From positions 1-64,000 of the forward strand of contig NZ_JAKCPW010000002.1 of the NCBI RefSeq assembly GCF_021440085.1: a stretch of 64,000 nucleotides of DNA, read 5' to 3'. Position 1 is the stretch's first letter. Every line of letters starts with the position of its first letter. The notes beneath the pieces were generated by a model. That model did no database searches. It had not been told where the DNA came from and saw only the letters and a list, made by a program, of their open reading frames with translations. Below are positions 44,750 through 52,882 of this stretch, one piece after another. Source of the stretch: Dyadobacter sp. CY261 (GTDB lineage Bacteria > Bacteroidota > Bacteroidia > Cytophagales > Spirosomataceae). The translations under genes were made by a program, and so were the position numbers.

Positions 44750-46597
44750 CTAGATTTTATTCAAAAACCTGATCCCGGCCTGAAATCCAACCCAGCCATA
44801 GTTTCTTGTAGAACTGTCGGGCTTCTGGCCAATCCAGATTGGCGAAATACCTTTTTTCGCTTCTGTATTGAGCAGGCCAGAATCTTTGGCGAAAAAAGTG
44901 TTAAGCGACGGGCCGGCGAACAATGCGAACCGGGATCCAATTTTCTTTTCGATAGCCAAGGCAAATTTTACGATTCCCTGGTTGATTTCGTCGTTTCGGT
45001 CGGTGTTCAATAGCACAATGCTGCCGGTGAGATCGGCGTTGGCCCTCCAACCTTTGCCCAGACGTTGCGCGGTACCAAATCCATAACCGATTGTCAGCAG
45101 TGGTTTGTCTTTTGCGCCCCCATTGAAACCCAGGTTGAAAATGTTGTAAAACCGTTCTACGCCTGTTTTGAATGCCGTATTGAAGTAGTTGAATTCATCA
45201 TAGGAAAACTCGTAGCGTCGGTATCCATTGCTATGTACCCAGCTGAACAAGCCAAAAGGAACTGTCGCGGTAGAGTCGGAATAATTGACAAAGCCGATTT
45301 GATGGCCTTTTCTGACGGTGTGCGCATAATTGTATCCCACAGAAAACTGGTAACCTTCCAGAGCACCCACCACCACATTTCCAACGCCCGCAACCTGAAA
45401 CCCGGACAGATTTTTGCCGATATAGTTGATGAAGTTGGTGCCTTGAAACCCGCGCACATTCCCGAGGGTTAAATTCAATACGTTGGCATACTGGAAGCCA
45501 TTCACATTATTACCTACCAAATTGCCCACGCCACCGAGCTGAAAACCATTCACATTCCCACGAACGACGTTGATCAAACTGCCGACTTCGAATTTGGACA
45601 CGCCCAATGAGTAGCCGGCTATGAGGTTAATGGAATAATCATTTACAATGTTACCGCTCAGCTCGCGGTTTGTACCGAGAAAAGGCAAAATCGATGCCTG
45701 GAATGGCGCATATAATGTGTCTTCAATGTTTCGGGTGTGTACCGCCTGCTTAGCCGACGCGAATGCACTTACAAACTTGTTCTGAACGTTGCGGGCCTTT
45801 TTTCTAAGGTTTTCATAATCGGGCCAGGACATCGTGCGGATGTTGGTGCTGCTGTCGAGAAACATGGTATCCCGGGGCAGGTCCACTTTTGCCATTTCAA
45901 ACTGAGGAATAGCGACCCTTGTGTGCAGCGAATCAACCTGTACCGGCGTGTGGGTAGCCACCTTTCCCGCGATGGGCTTCAAGGTATCCGGATTAAGCGA
46001 AATTTGCAGATACCCATCTTTCCGGGTTGGAATAGGGATTGACTTGCCGATATAATCCTCTTTCCTCACTTCCAAACGAAGTTGAGGACGTGTGGCCGGG
46101 AGGCGGATTTTGTAATAACCGTATTGATTACTTACAGCGGAAGCCAGCGTAGCCGACTCGTAAATACTAGCATTCGCCAGCTTTTTTCCCGTTTTATTAT
46201 CGATAATGTACCCGTTGAGGTCAAAATCCTCGGGTGCCAGAGGCTTGTCGGCTTCTGCATTTTTTTGCAGGATAATGTACTTGCGTCGTTCTTTGAAGGT
46301 GACCTTATCTTTGAAAATGGCCGCCAAAATTTCTCTGATGCTCATGTTAACCGCCTGGATGGAAACACGGCTTTTAACGTCGATCATATCCGGGCTGTAC
46401 GAGAAGCTAAACCCGCCGAGATTACCGATTTTTTGGAGCGTTTCGTCGAGTGGCTGGTTTGTCACTTTGAGTGTAATACGCTTTTCCAGCAAATCCTGGG
46501 CCGAAATATGGCCCGGAAGCAAGCAAATGCAGATACACCAGAATGCAAGTCTGTAAAATAGTTTCAAAACGGGATAGCTTGTAGTTTCTATTGACAA
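44750..46597 (-). CDS. STN-domain and carboxypeptidase-regulatory-like outer membrane protein
   Basis: The 615-residue exported protein has a signal peptide, then an STN (secretin/TonB short N-terminal) domain (ITLKVTNQPLDETLQKIGNLGGFSFSYSP ... VSIQAVNMSIREILAAIF). A CarbopepD_reg-like beta-sandwich follows (FDLNGYIIDNKTGKKLANASIY), and a C-terminal beta-barrel-like part includes several GN-x-x-GFQ repeats (VNGFQLGGVGNLVG, VNGFQYANVLNLTLG, VRGFQGTNFINYIG, LSGFQVAGVGNVVV). It lacks a TonB plug/receptor of SusC size. It starts 10 nt before the FecR stop and completes the sigma-FecR operon, so it is either a sensor or the target of that system. Confidence 0.8.
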   Translation of the reverse strand: MSIETTSYPVLKLFYRLAFWCICICLLPGHISAQDLLEKRITLKVTNQPLDETLQKIGNLGGFSFSYSPDMIDVKSRVSIQAVNMSIREILAAIFKDKVTFKERRKYIILQKNAEADKPLAPEDFDLNGYIIDNKTGKKLANASIYESATLASAVSNQYGYYKIRLPATRPQLRLEVRKEDYIGKSIPIPTRKDGYLQISLNPDTLKPIAGKVATHTPVQVDSLHTRVAIPQFEMAKVDLPRDTMFLDSSTNIRTMSWPDYENLRKKARNVQNKFVSAFASAKQAVHTRNIEDTLYAPFQASILPFLGTNRELSGNIVNDYSINLIAGYSLGVSKFEVGSLINVVRGNVNGFQLGGVGNLVGNNVNGFQYANVLNLTLGNVRGFQGTNFINYIGKNLSGFQVAGVGNVVVGALEGYQFSVGYNYAHTVRKGHQIGFVNYSDSTATVPFGLFSWVHSNGYRRYEFSYDEFNYFNTAFKTGVERFYNIFNLGFNGGAKDKPLLTIGYGFGTAQRLGKGWRANADLTGSIVLLNTDRNDEINQGIVKFALAIEKKIGSRFALFAGPSLNTFFAKDSGLLNTEAKKGISPIWIGQKPDSSTRNYGWVGFQAGIRFLNKI

Positions 46598-47640
46598 CCG
46601 TTTCCTTCGAGCCAGTACACTTTGCCTTCTTTGCGCAGGCTGAGGTCGAGGGTTTCGGCGATGACGGATAGCGTGGCATCTACCGGTTCTTTTTCAAACC
46701 GGATGGTCAGCCTGCATTGTGCGATTTTGTCGTTGGAAAGCCGGACATCCACATGGTAACCGTCGCGTATGGAGCTCACGACATCTTGCAGATCGGCAGC
46801 GTTGAATTCGTAAACTTGTGTGCGGTAACCCATCATATTGATGTTGGCGCGGAGACTTCGAATAGAATCGGCGAGGACTTCTGCGCTTTCGCCTTTAACG
46901 AGTTCGACGCGATGTTCATCTTTGCTCACACGAACTTTTCCGGTCGCTACGTCAACCCGGACGGGCGTTTTCTTATATGCTTTTACATTAAAAGAAGTAC
47001 CCAAAACACGGATCTCAGTTCCATTCGCCTGAATTACAAATGGATGATTAGCATCCGGTTTAACATCAAAAAATGCTTCTCCCTGCAATGAAACCGTCCG
47101 AAGGTCGCCGGCAAAATTTTCGGGATAGGTGATTGATGAATTGTAGTTCAAAAACACTTTCGTGCCATCAGGTAGGATCTGCTCCTTCGTATTGTCGGTC
47201 GTTGCTACATTTAGCGACTCCGGTGTTTTGTCCACAATCAGGAAGAACCATCCAAAAGCCATTACTAGAAGAGCGATCATCGCAGCGGCCCAAACTGTAA
47301 CCGGCAATTTCCTTTGTCGCACTTCCGGCCTGAACTCGATCGTTTTTGCTTCCCGAGCGGAGGCTTCCCGAGCGGATGCTTCCGGCAAAATGGCTGGTGC
47401 CTGACCCGCGGCCATTTTACCTTTCATCTTTTTCCAGGCAGCATCTGTATCGACAGCCACCCGTGATTTCTGCATGGATGCGGTATGGTCCCAGATCAGC
47501 CGGTAAGTGGCCAGTTCGCGTGCATTGGCTTCCGATTCGGAGAGCCACTCTTCTACTTCATTTCTTTCGGATTCCGAAGCTGTATCGGCCAGGTAACGTG
47601 CTAACAGCTCCTCCGATATGTTTGCATGAGATGATTTCAT
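46588..47640 (-). CDS. FecR-family anti-sigma regulator
   Basis: The 350-residue protein has the FecR layout: a cytoplasmic anti-sigma part (ISEELLARYLADTASESERNEVEEWLSES), one membrane helix (VTVWAAAMIALLVMAFGWFFLIV), a periplasmic FecR domain (QILPDGTKVFLNYNSSITYPENFAG ... VSLQGEAFFDVKPDANHPFVIQANGTEIRVLGTSFNVKAY), and a C-terminal DUF4974-type STN-like domain. It would hold the ECF sigma factor encoded 2 nt upstream until a signal arrives. A 15-bp tandem repeat (about 47349-47385) encodes the repeated EASAR segment in the linker before the helix. Confidence 0.93.
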   Translation of the reverse strand: MKSSHANISEELLARYLADTASESERNEVEEWLSESEANARELATYRLIWDHTASMQKSRVAVDTDAAWKKMKGKMAAGQAPAILPEASAREASAREAKTIEFRPEVRQRKLPVTVWAAAMIALLVMAFGWFFLIVDKTPESLNVATTDNTKEQILPDGTKVFLNYNSSITYPENFAGDLRTVSLQGEAFFDVKPDANHPFVIQANGTEIRVLGTSFNVKAYKKTPVRVDVATGKVRVSKDEHRVELVKGESAEVLADSIRSLRANINMMGYRTQVYEFNAADLQDVVSSIRDGYHVDVRLSNDKIAQCRLTIRFEKEPVDATLSVIAETLDLSLRKEGKVYWLEGNGCQ

Positions 47641-47642
47641 GG

Positions 47643-48314
47643 TTACGATCTGATTAACTGTTCAACAATACTACCAAACAACCAAAGTGTTACCGGCAGG
47701 TAATCCGCCAGCTCCGTACGCAAGATCTTCAACGCTTTTCCTATCTGATTTTCCACCGTTTTAATGGATATTCCCAACTGATCTGCTATTTCCTGATATT
47801 TTAATTCCTCAAAGCGGCTCAACCTGAATGCCTTCTGACATTGCTCGGGTAGCGTGCTCACTGCTCGTTCGATACGCTCTTCCAGTTCGCTCGCATGGAT
47901 CACCTCGGTTACCGAGTCGTATGATTGGCTGGTGAAATTCAACGTATAATCCTTGTGTGCTTCACGTACCGTAGCGTGTTTGAAGCGATTGAGGCAATGG
48001 TTATGCACCGCCCGGTACAAGTAGGATTTGAGCGAAAGGGTGATTTCCAGATCTTCCCGCTTTTCCCAGATCGTCAAAAAGACCGTTTGGACGACCTCTT
48101 CCGATTCTTCTTCATCCTTGAGCATCGTGCAGGCGTAATTGCACAACCGCGGATAAAAAGTGCGGAAGGTCTGCTCAAAGGCCTGTTCATCGCCGCGCCG
48201 TATCGCGCTGACTATTTCTGGGTCGGAAGAGTGCACCGTTATCTGTTTTTGATTTTCGGTCAAAAATAGATAATCTCTTTCGATTAGCGGTTCCTGATAT
48301 AGAAGAGCGGTCAT
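47643..48314 (-). CDS. ECF-type RNA polymerase sigma-70 factor
   Basis: The 223-residue protein has sigma region 2 (EQAFEQTFRTFYPRLCNYACTMLKDEEESEEVVQTVFLTIWEKRE, YLYRAVHNHCLNRFKH) and region 4 (ERAVSTLPEQCQKAFRLSRFEELKYQEIADQLGISIKTVENQIGKALKILR). It directs transcription of its own operon or other surface-protein genes under FecR control. An in-frame extension of ~27 residues before the usual start (TALLYQEPLIERDYLFLTENQ) suggests that a start near residue 28 is possible. The region upstream contains the large dyad at 48332-48414. Confidence 0.93.
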   Translation of the reverse strand: MTALLYQEPLIERDYLFLTENQKQITVHSSDPEIVSAIRRGDEQAFEQTFRTFYPRLCNYACTMLKDEEESEEVVQTVFLTIWEKREDLEITLSLKSYLYRAVHNHCLNRFKHATVREAHKDYTLNFTSQSYDSVTEVIHASELEERIERAVSTLPEQCQKAFRLSRFEELKYQEIADQLGISIKTVENQIGKALKILRTELADYLPVTLWLFGSIVEQLIRS

Positions 48315-48331
48315 TATAAATGTCCTTTGGA

Positions 48332-48414
48332 GTAGGACAACTTACCAGTCGCCTACCCCTATCGTAAAAATTTATTTTTTTGAATAGGGGGAATCAAGGG
48401 TCCGGTTGTCCTAC
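48332..48414. repeat. 83-nt dyad between the sigma factor and GIN-domain genes
   Basis: GTAGGACAAC (48332-48341) pairs with GTTGTCCTAC (48405-48414), CCCCTAT (48356-48362) with ATAGGGG (48384-48390), and AAAAA (48366-48370) with TTTTT (48376-48380). All three arm pairs share one centre at 48373, so they form one interrupted dyad of 22 paired positions. It ends 17 nt before the sigma start and 21 nt before the GIN-domain start. It could be a shared operator for divergent control or a cruciform. Pairing is by eye. Confidence 0.75.
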
Positions 48415-48435
48415 CCTAAACAATATCTTTTAGCC

Positions 48436-49155
48436 ATGAAACAAATTTTTCTTAAAATTTCCATCACTCTGAGTCTTGCGCTCATTTTTCAATCCTGCGT
48501 TTATATTAATAAGGACGAGGACATTCCACCGCGCGGCGAGACGACCAGGACTTACGATTTCCGCAATTTTGATGAGCTTGAAGTAAGCGATGCCATTCGC
48601 GTGAATGTAATCGCAGGATCGTCGTTTAGTGTAGAGGCCACCGGCGAACGTAACGACCTCGACGATCTCAACATTTTTGTGCAGGATGGCAAGCTTACTG
48701 CGCGCTACAATAATTCATGGAGAAAGCGGCAGAGAATGGATATCGACATTACCATGCCTGACCTGACGGGTGTCGACTTTTCCGGGGCGGTCAATGCCAC
48801 GATCGATGATTTTGAAAATCTGCCAAGTATTGAAATCGACCTCTCAGGTGCGTCACAATGTGATTTTGAAGGTTCCGGAACTAATTTGAAGTTCGATATC
48901 AATGGCGCTTCACAACTTAATTTGTTTGGCAAAATGAAATACCTCGATGGAGAGACCTCAGGCGCATCCCAATTGAATGCATTCGATCTCCAAACCGAGG
49001 AATCAGACCTCGAAGTGTCGGGCGCGAGCAATGCGAAAATTTGGATTACACGGCTGCTAAAGGTGAAGGCTTCCGGCGCGAGCACGGTCCGTTATCGTGG
49101 CAATCCGAAAGTAGAAAAGGAGGTTTCTGGTGGGAGTAATGTCCGGGCTGATTAA
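48436..49155 (+). CDS. GIN-domain (DUF2807) lipoprotein
   Basis: The 239-residue protein has a lipoprotein signal (ITLSLALIFQSC), fixing the start at 48436 rather than 48406. Its single DUF2807 domain is a right-handed beta-helix with repeats such as DLSGASQCDFEGSG, DINGASQLNLFG, ETSGASQLNAFD and EVSGASNAKIWI. These 'head GIN' proteins are cell-surface beta-helices in Bacteroidota, thought to act as adhesion or sensing modules. The gene is divergent from the sigma-FecR-STN operon and shares the dyad with it, suggesting common control. Confidence 0.88.
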   Translation: MKQIFLKISITLSLALIFQSCVYINKDEDIPPRGETTRTYDFRNFDELEVSDAIRVNVIAGSSFSVEATGERNDLDDLNIFVQDGKLTARYNNSWRKRQRMDIDITMPDLTGVDFSGAVNATIDDFENLPSIEIDLSGASQCDFEGSGTNLKFDINGASQLNLFGKMKYLDGETSGASQLNAFDLQTEESDLEVSGASNAKIWITRLLKVKASGASTVRYRGNPKVEKEVSGGSNVRAD

Positions 49156-49160
49156 TATTT

Positions 49161-49856
49161 TTAGGGGATCATCCCATATTTAGCCCGGGCCTGCGCCTTC
49201 GACATGCCGTCGAAATGCCACCATTCCGTGGTATTGACCTTGAATCCCACCTTGGTCATCACTTTGCGTAGAAGCTGGCGGTTTTCAATCTGTTTGACCG
49301 TCAGCTTTCCTTTTTTTAACATTTCCTGCTCCGAACGCGGATATGCCAGCGGACCGAAATAGTCGAACTTAGTACCCATATCCAGCGGATTCCCTTTGTC
49401 GTCGGCGATTGTAAGGTCTATTGCACAACCAAAGTTATGATTGGACCCTATTTTGGGATCTGCTACATATTGCGTTTTGCTCCGTGCCGGTATATTCAGA
49501 TGATCCAATGCATTCCAGAGATCGTATTGGGCGGAGTTGGGGCGAGCGGCATCGTAGATAAGGAGCTTATAACCAGATTTTTCCTTTTTTAGCAATGCAT
49601 TAGCCTTGGTAAGCCGTTTAGCCATTTCGGGTTGCAAATATGCATGTCTGAGTTCGCCGTACACATCGCGCCCGATGAAGTTATCGGTGGTTGAGTATTT
49701 TAATTCTACCAAAATATCAGGATCTAGTTTCTGGACGTCTAGTAACCCTCTTTCGATCATTTTTTGTTCGATAACCGGAAGTGGGCGCGATGATTGGGCG
49801 ATACTTCGAAGCGGAGCCAGGGCAAGCAGCAGTAGGCTTAGTGTGGGTTTGACCAT
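49161..49856 (-). CDS. D-Ala-D-Ala dipeptidase, VanX/DdpX family (M15D)
   Basis: The 231-residue protein has a signal peptide (LSLLLLALAPLRSIAQ) and the M15D zinc motifs SNHNFGCAIDLTI (SxHxxGxAxD) and EWWHFD, with a Lys/Arg-rich region DAARPNSAQYDLWN matching the substrate-contact Arg of VanX. It would cleave D-alanyl-D-alanine or related dipeptides outside the cytoplasm, probably for wall recycling rather than resistance, since no van genes are nearby. The start at 49856 sets the signal; the ATG at 49883 adds nine residues. Its stop lies 5 nt from the convergent GIN gene. Confidence 0.88.
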   Translation of the reverse strand: MVKPTLSLLLLALAPLRSIAQSSRPLPVIEQKMIERGLLDVQKLDPDILVELKYSTTDNFIGRDVYGELRHAYLQPEMAKRLTKANALLKKEKSGYKLLIYDAARPNSAQYDLWNALDHLNIPARSKTQYVADPKIGSNHNFGCAIDLTIADDKGNPLDMGTKFDYFGPLAYPRSEQEMLKKGKLTVKQIENRQLLRKVMTKVGFKVNTTEWWHFDGMSKAQARAKYGMIP

Positions 49857-49917
49857 AAAAAAATATCTCTGCAAGGGGTGCAAAGATATTCTTTTTTGAT
49901 TGGATCGATGGGGTAGC

Positions 49918-50955
49918 CTAATATCGTTTGATGTTAATGCTGGTCAGGCCGCCTTCGTAATGTACAATCACCTTTTTGGCAGCCGTGTCAAAATTGGCGG
50001 AGCGGTAATGTCCATCGCCGACTTTATTAAGACCTTCCATATTTTTGGCATTCAATGCACCGTCCATGCGCATTTCGCAGCCGACGGATTCAGGAATTTC
50101 CAGCGTTACCGAAGCGACACCTGCTTCTATGTCGACATTAGTAGTAGATATTTTGTCACCGAGCCGGATATCCATATCTGCGACACCGGTGCTTACTTCC
50201 AGTTTTTCAACCTTATAATTGCTGAAATCAAAATCACCCTTTCCTGCGCCGATGCCAAGATCGATGTTCCAGATTGGCTTTTCATTCAGTTGTATCTTGG
50301 CCTGATTCGAAATTTCTCCATTTTTAATTTTGACATTTCCTTCCTCCATTTTCAAGGAAACTGTTGCCGAGTTGTCCAGTTTATTGATCGATGTGTTCGA
50401 CCTGAAACCAACAACAGTGCTTTTGGTGGCTGCTTCGAAAAGTTTGGCGGTGTTGCCGTTCAACGAGAATGATCCTGCGCCGCCTTCGAGACTGAAATTG
50501 GCTTTTTGGATAAAATCCTGCATCTCATAATTGTAAGACCCGTTGACAGGCTTGTCACCATCTTTCCAACGCTCTTTCTGATAATCATTGTCGTGCCCAT
50601 CCTCATTATCCTCGTCATCGCCGTTGTCGTCGTGATGATAGCCGTAATCATGATCGTCGTCGTCATCCCAGTCAAAATGCCAGTTGTCGCCGTGGTTGTC
50701 GATTGCCTGGTGCGTTTTGTTAACGATACCACCAAAAACAGCCAGCGTGATAAGCAATGCAACGATGCCACCTGAGCCACGTTCCCTGCCTGCCGCCATC
50801 AGGATCGCTCCGGCGAGGATCAGAAGCACGGGCCAGTAGGGAAGTACCGCGTCCCAATCTATATTTAACAAATTCATACTCCTGAGTAGCCAGATCATTC
50901 CGAGAATGATCAGTAAACCACCCCAAACGATACCACGTGAGTTTCTCATGATCAT
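49918..50955 (-). CDS. LiaF-like envelope protein with an Asp/His-rich linker
   Basis: The 345-residue protein starts with two or three helices of the DUF5668/LiaI type (GIVWGGLLIILGMIWLLRSM and VLPYWPVLLILAGAILMAA). A linker of about 30 residues at ~95-125 is made largely of Asp, His, Asn and Tyr, and a C-terminal beta-rich domain like LiaF/DUF2154 follows (NWNIDLGIGAGKGDFD-type strands with GVADMDIRLG). The start shares one base with the stop of the LiaI-like gene (TAATG), so they are coupled. The linker could bind divalent metal. It is the third gene of a PspC-LiaI-LiaF-like operon. Confidence 0.82.
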   Translation of the reverse strand: MIMRNSRGIVWGGLLIILGMIWLLRSMNLLNIDWDAVLPYWPVLLILAGAILMAAGRERGSGGIVALLITLAVFGGIVNKTHQAIDNHGDNWHFDWDDDDDHDYGYHHDDNGDDEDNEDGHDNDYQKERWKDGDKPVNGSYNYEMQDFIQKANFSLEGGAGSFSLNGNTAKLFEAATKSTVVGFRSNTSINKLDNSATVSLKMEEGNVKIKNGEISNQAKIQLNEKPIWNIDLGIGAGKGDFDFSNYKVEKLEVSTGVADMDIRLGDKISTTNVDIEAGVASVTLEIPESVGCEMRMDGALNAKNMEGLNKVGDGHYRSANFDTAAKKVIVHYEGGLTSINIKRY

Positions 50956-51140
50956 TAGATGTTTGATCGGTTAGCACTGTCGGAATTCAGAAAATTGCGC
51001 AGAAGGAGTAATCCGCCGGTTACTATCAGCATAATGGGCCAGAAGAAGCGTCCGAAATCGAAGGAAGTTAATTCTTCTACCAGGAACAGTGACCCGATAA
51101 CGATGAGGATTACACCCCAGAAAATGTTTTTGAAATTCAT
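50955..51140 (-). CDS. Small LiaI-like/DUF5668 membrane protein
   Basis: The 61-residue protein has two helices (NIFWGVILIVIGSLFLVEEL and FWPIMLIVTGGLLLLRNFL) and a short polar tail. It repeats the motif found at the N-terminus of the next protein and in the PspC protein, so the operon holds three related membrane modules. The start at 51140 (MNFKNIFW) is preferred to 51209, which overlaps the PspC gene. It is coupled to the next gene by TAATG. Confidence 0.82.
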   Translation of the reverse strand: MNFKNIFWGVILIVIGSLFLVEELTSFDFGRFFWPIMLIVTGGLLLLRNFLNSDSANRSNI

Positions 51141-51177
51141 GGCTATATGTTTTTGTGGTAAATGCAGGAGGTAATGG

Positions 51178-51798
51178 TCAGTTGACCTTGATAACATCGT
51201 CATCACCATTGTTCGGCTTTTTCAATTCAGGGTCTTCGGGGAAATGCGCTCCGGAGGTGGGACTTGGTGAAAATGGCGTGTAAGGTTGCGGATCGGGGCC
51301 GGGATCGATCGGTTCCACGGGAGGTGGCGTTGTCGGGTACACTGTCGTGTTGTTCTCCTGCTGCTTGTCGCGCTGGCGAAGGATCAGGAATGCACCGACG
51401 GCAATCAGGACGATCGGCCAGAAGTATTTTTTGAACTGGTACCAAACCGGAAAATCATCTACGAGCATTAAAGCGCCAAAGAAAATCAGCACACCACCGA
51501 GGATCATCATGGTTTGATCCGATTTCTTTTTATCGAACAGCGGTTCTGATGGTTTGGAAGGCTCGGAGCTAAATGTAGTGTGCGATGTATATGTTTCTGC
51601 GGGGCCGGTTGGCAGCACAGCCCACAAAATAATATATAGCAGTCCGGTCATTCCAAAGCCGGGAGGTAAAATAGGTAATGCCATTACGACAAAAATCACG
51701 CGGACGATTACCACGTCAATTTGCAGATATTGGGCTACTCCCGAGCAAACTCCTCCGAAAACTGCCTGGTCAGGTATACGGTGCAATTTCTTTTCCAT
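51178..51798 (-). CDS. PspC-domain envelope stress protein
   Basis: The 206-residue protein has an N-terminal PspC domain (LHRIPDQAVFGGVCSGVAQYLQIDVVIVRVIFVV with a following helix), a linker, a DUF5668-type membrane pair (MMILGGVLIFFGALMLVD and YFWPIVLIAVGAFLIL), and a Pro-rich cytoplasmic or periplasmic tail (YPTTPPPVEPIDPGPDPQP). It heads the operon 51798-49918 and would sense or stabilise the inner membrane. No PspA gene accompanies it. Confidence 0.9.
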   Translation of the reverse strand: MEKKLHRIPDQAVFGGVCSGVAQYLQIDVVIVRVIFVVMALPILPPGFGMTGLLYIILWAVLPTGPAETYTSHTTFSSEPSKPSEPLFDKKKSDQTMMILGGVLIFFGALMLVDDFPVWYQFKKYFWPIVLIAVGAFLILRQRDKQQENNTTVYPTTPPPVEPIDPGPDPQPYTPFSPSPTSGAHFPEDPELKKPNNGDDDVIKVN

Positions 51799-51936
51799 GA
51801 TTAGTTTAGTGTTTATTTGTAATCAAAGGTAGTATGTAATGCAAGATACTGTAAACCGGAAAATTATTATCGGCGGGAGGGCGTGTTAAGCGGATATTTT
51901 TGGTGAGAATGTGTTTTAAATGCGTGAAAAACGGCG

Positions 51937-52560
51937 TTATTGTTCTTCGAGTGCTTCGAGGATGTCCATCATCGAGCCAAAATCCTTGTAGCCTGGCCGG
52001 ATTTCGTCGCTTCCGCGTAATGCGATGCCGATGTTCGGCAAAAGTTCGGTTAGCGCGCTGACGGTAAATTCGTTATCAAGTCCAAAACCTACAAGCACAG
52101 GATAGTCGGCTTCTATTTTACCCAAAATCTGCATCCAGGCTTCGGATAACTCCGCCTCGTTATCGCTTTCGAGCAGGAAATGCGTCACTTCGCCTTCGTA
52201 GCGGCTCAAAATGGGGATGATCTCATCGACATCGTAAAAATCAACACTTATGCGTAGCAACAGCGGCACGCCAAGTTCCGCACGAAGATAGTTGAGCAAC
52301 CCTGAATCATTTACTTGCACGGCATGAACGGGATATTCCGATAGCGTAGCTAAAATCGCTTCCGGATCGGTCTTTGCCGTCTCCGCCACGAGCGTCACGC
52401 CAGCCAGCCAGGAGCAGATATCTTCGAATTTTTTGGGAGAAATATAATTAGGAGAATCTTCGTCAATAGAAAAACCGAGCATTTCTACGCCCATTCCCGC
52501 ACAATAGCGCGCGTCGGAGAGGTTGGTAACATTGCTGATTTTTACGGTTTTAGTTAGCAT
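51937..52560 (-). CDS. TrpF-like (phosphoribosylanthranilate isomerase-related) protein
   Basis: The 207-residue protein begins MLTKTVKISNVTNLSDARYCAGMGVEMLGF, which fits a TrpF-type TIM barrel. Its KISN replaces the KxCG of TrpF, and the GGTG-like phosphate loop near the C-terminus is replaced by LRGSDEIRPGYKDF. The catalytic Cys is therefore missing and the protein is unlikely to be a standard isomerase. There are no trp genes around. The start at 52560 is chosen because the frame upstream, open to 52668, covers the DUF2442 pseudogene end. Confidence 0.7.
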   Translation of the reverse strand: MLTKTVKISNVTNLSDARYCAGMGVEMLGFSIDEDSPNYISPKKFEDICSWLAGVTLVAETAKTDPEAILATLSEYPVHAVQVNDSGLLNYLRAELGVPLLLRISVDFYDVDEIIPILSRYEGEVTHFLLESDNEAELSEAWMQILGKIEADYPVLVGFGLDNEFTVSALTELLPNIGIALRGSDEIRPGYKDFGSMMDILEALEEQ

Positions 52561-52636
52561 TGAGAATTTGCAGATGCGGATCGTCGTCCGGATGTTCAAA
52601 ACATGGTTCAGCAAAATTAGGCAAAACCCGCTATAA

Positions 52637-52882
52637 TCATTCAATCTTTCCTGCATGGAGCTTTTCAACCGGGAAAATAAGGTCCCAGTCTCTGCCCCAA
52701 ACGATATTACCTCGTTCGATTTTGAATTTTTTGAAATGACTTGCCTTCTTGTATTTATTGTATTGCGGATGGGGGTGCTCTATCAGGAAGGGCTCGAAGT
52801 CGACAACCTGCTGCGTCAGATCAGAAAGCCGATCAGAATTTTGTATTCTGAGATATATTCGGCGCTAACAATTTTTGTCATA
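52637..52882 (-). pseudogene. Frameshifted DUF2442 gene
   Basis: Reading the minus strand from ATG at 52882 gives MTKIVSAEYISEYKILIGF, then a stop. The family continuation is in another frame: DLTQQVVDFEPFLIEHPHPQ, then FKKFKIERGNIVWGRDWDLI, ending at a stop at 52637-52639. One missing base near 52820-52826 would restore FSDLTQQVVDF. The protein would be the ~82-residue DUF2442 partner of DUF4160. Its ATG overlaps the stop of the DUF4160 reading frame in the ATGA arrangement. Confidence 0.75.

Noticed and set aside
44378..45013. 211-residue plus-strand open frame
   Set aside because: It spans the end of nadE in a wrong frame and the antisense of the STN gene.
47349..47385. 15-bp tandem repeat in the fecR linker as a possible regulatory repeat
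   Set aside because: It keeps the frame and merely lengthens an Ala/Glu/Arg linker; ordinary low-complexity drift.
49900..50472. 190-residue plus-strand open frame
   Set aside because: Antisense shadow of the LiaF-like gene, which has coupled start and stop codons.
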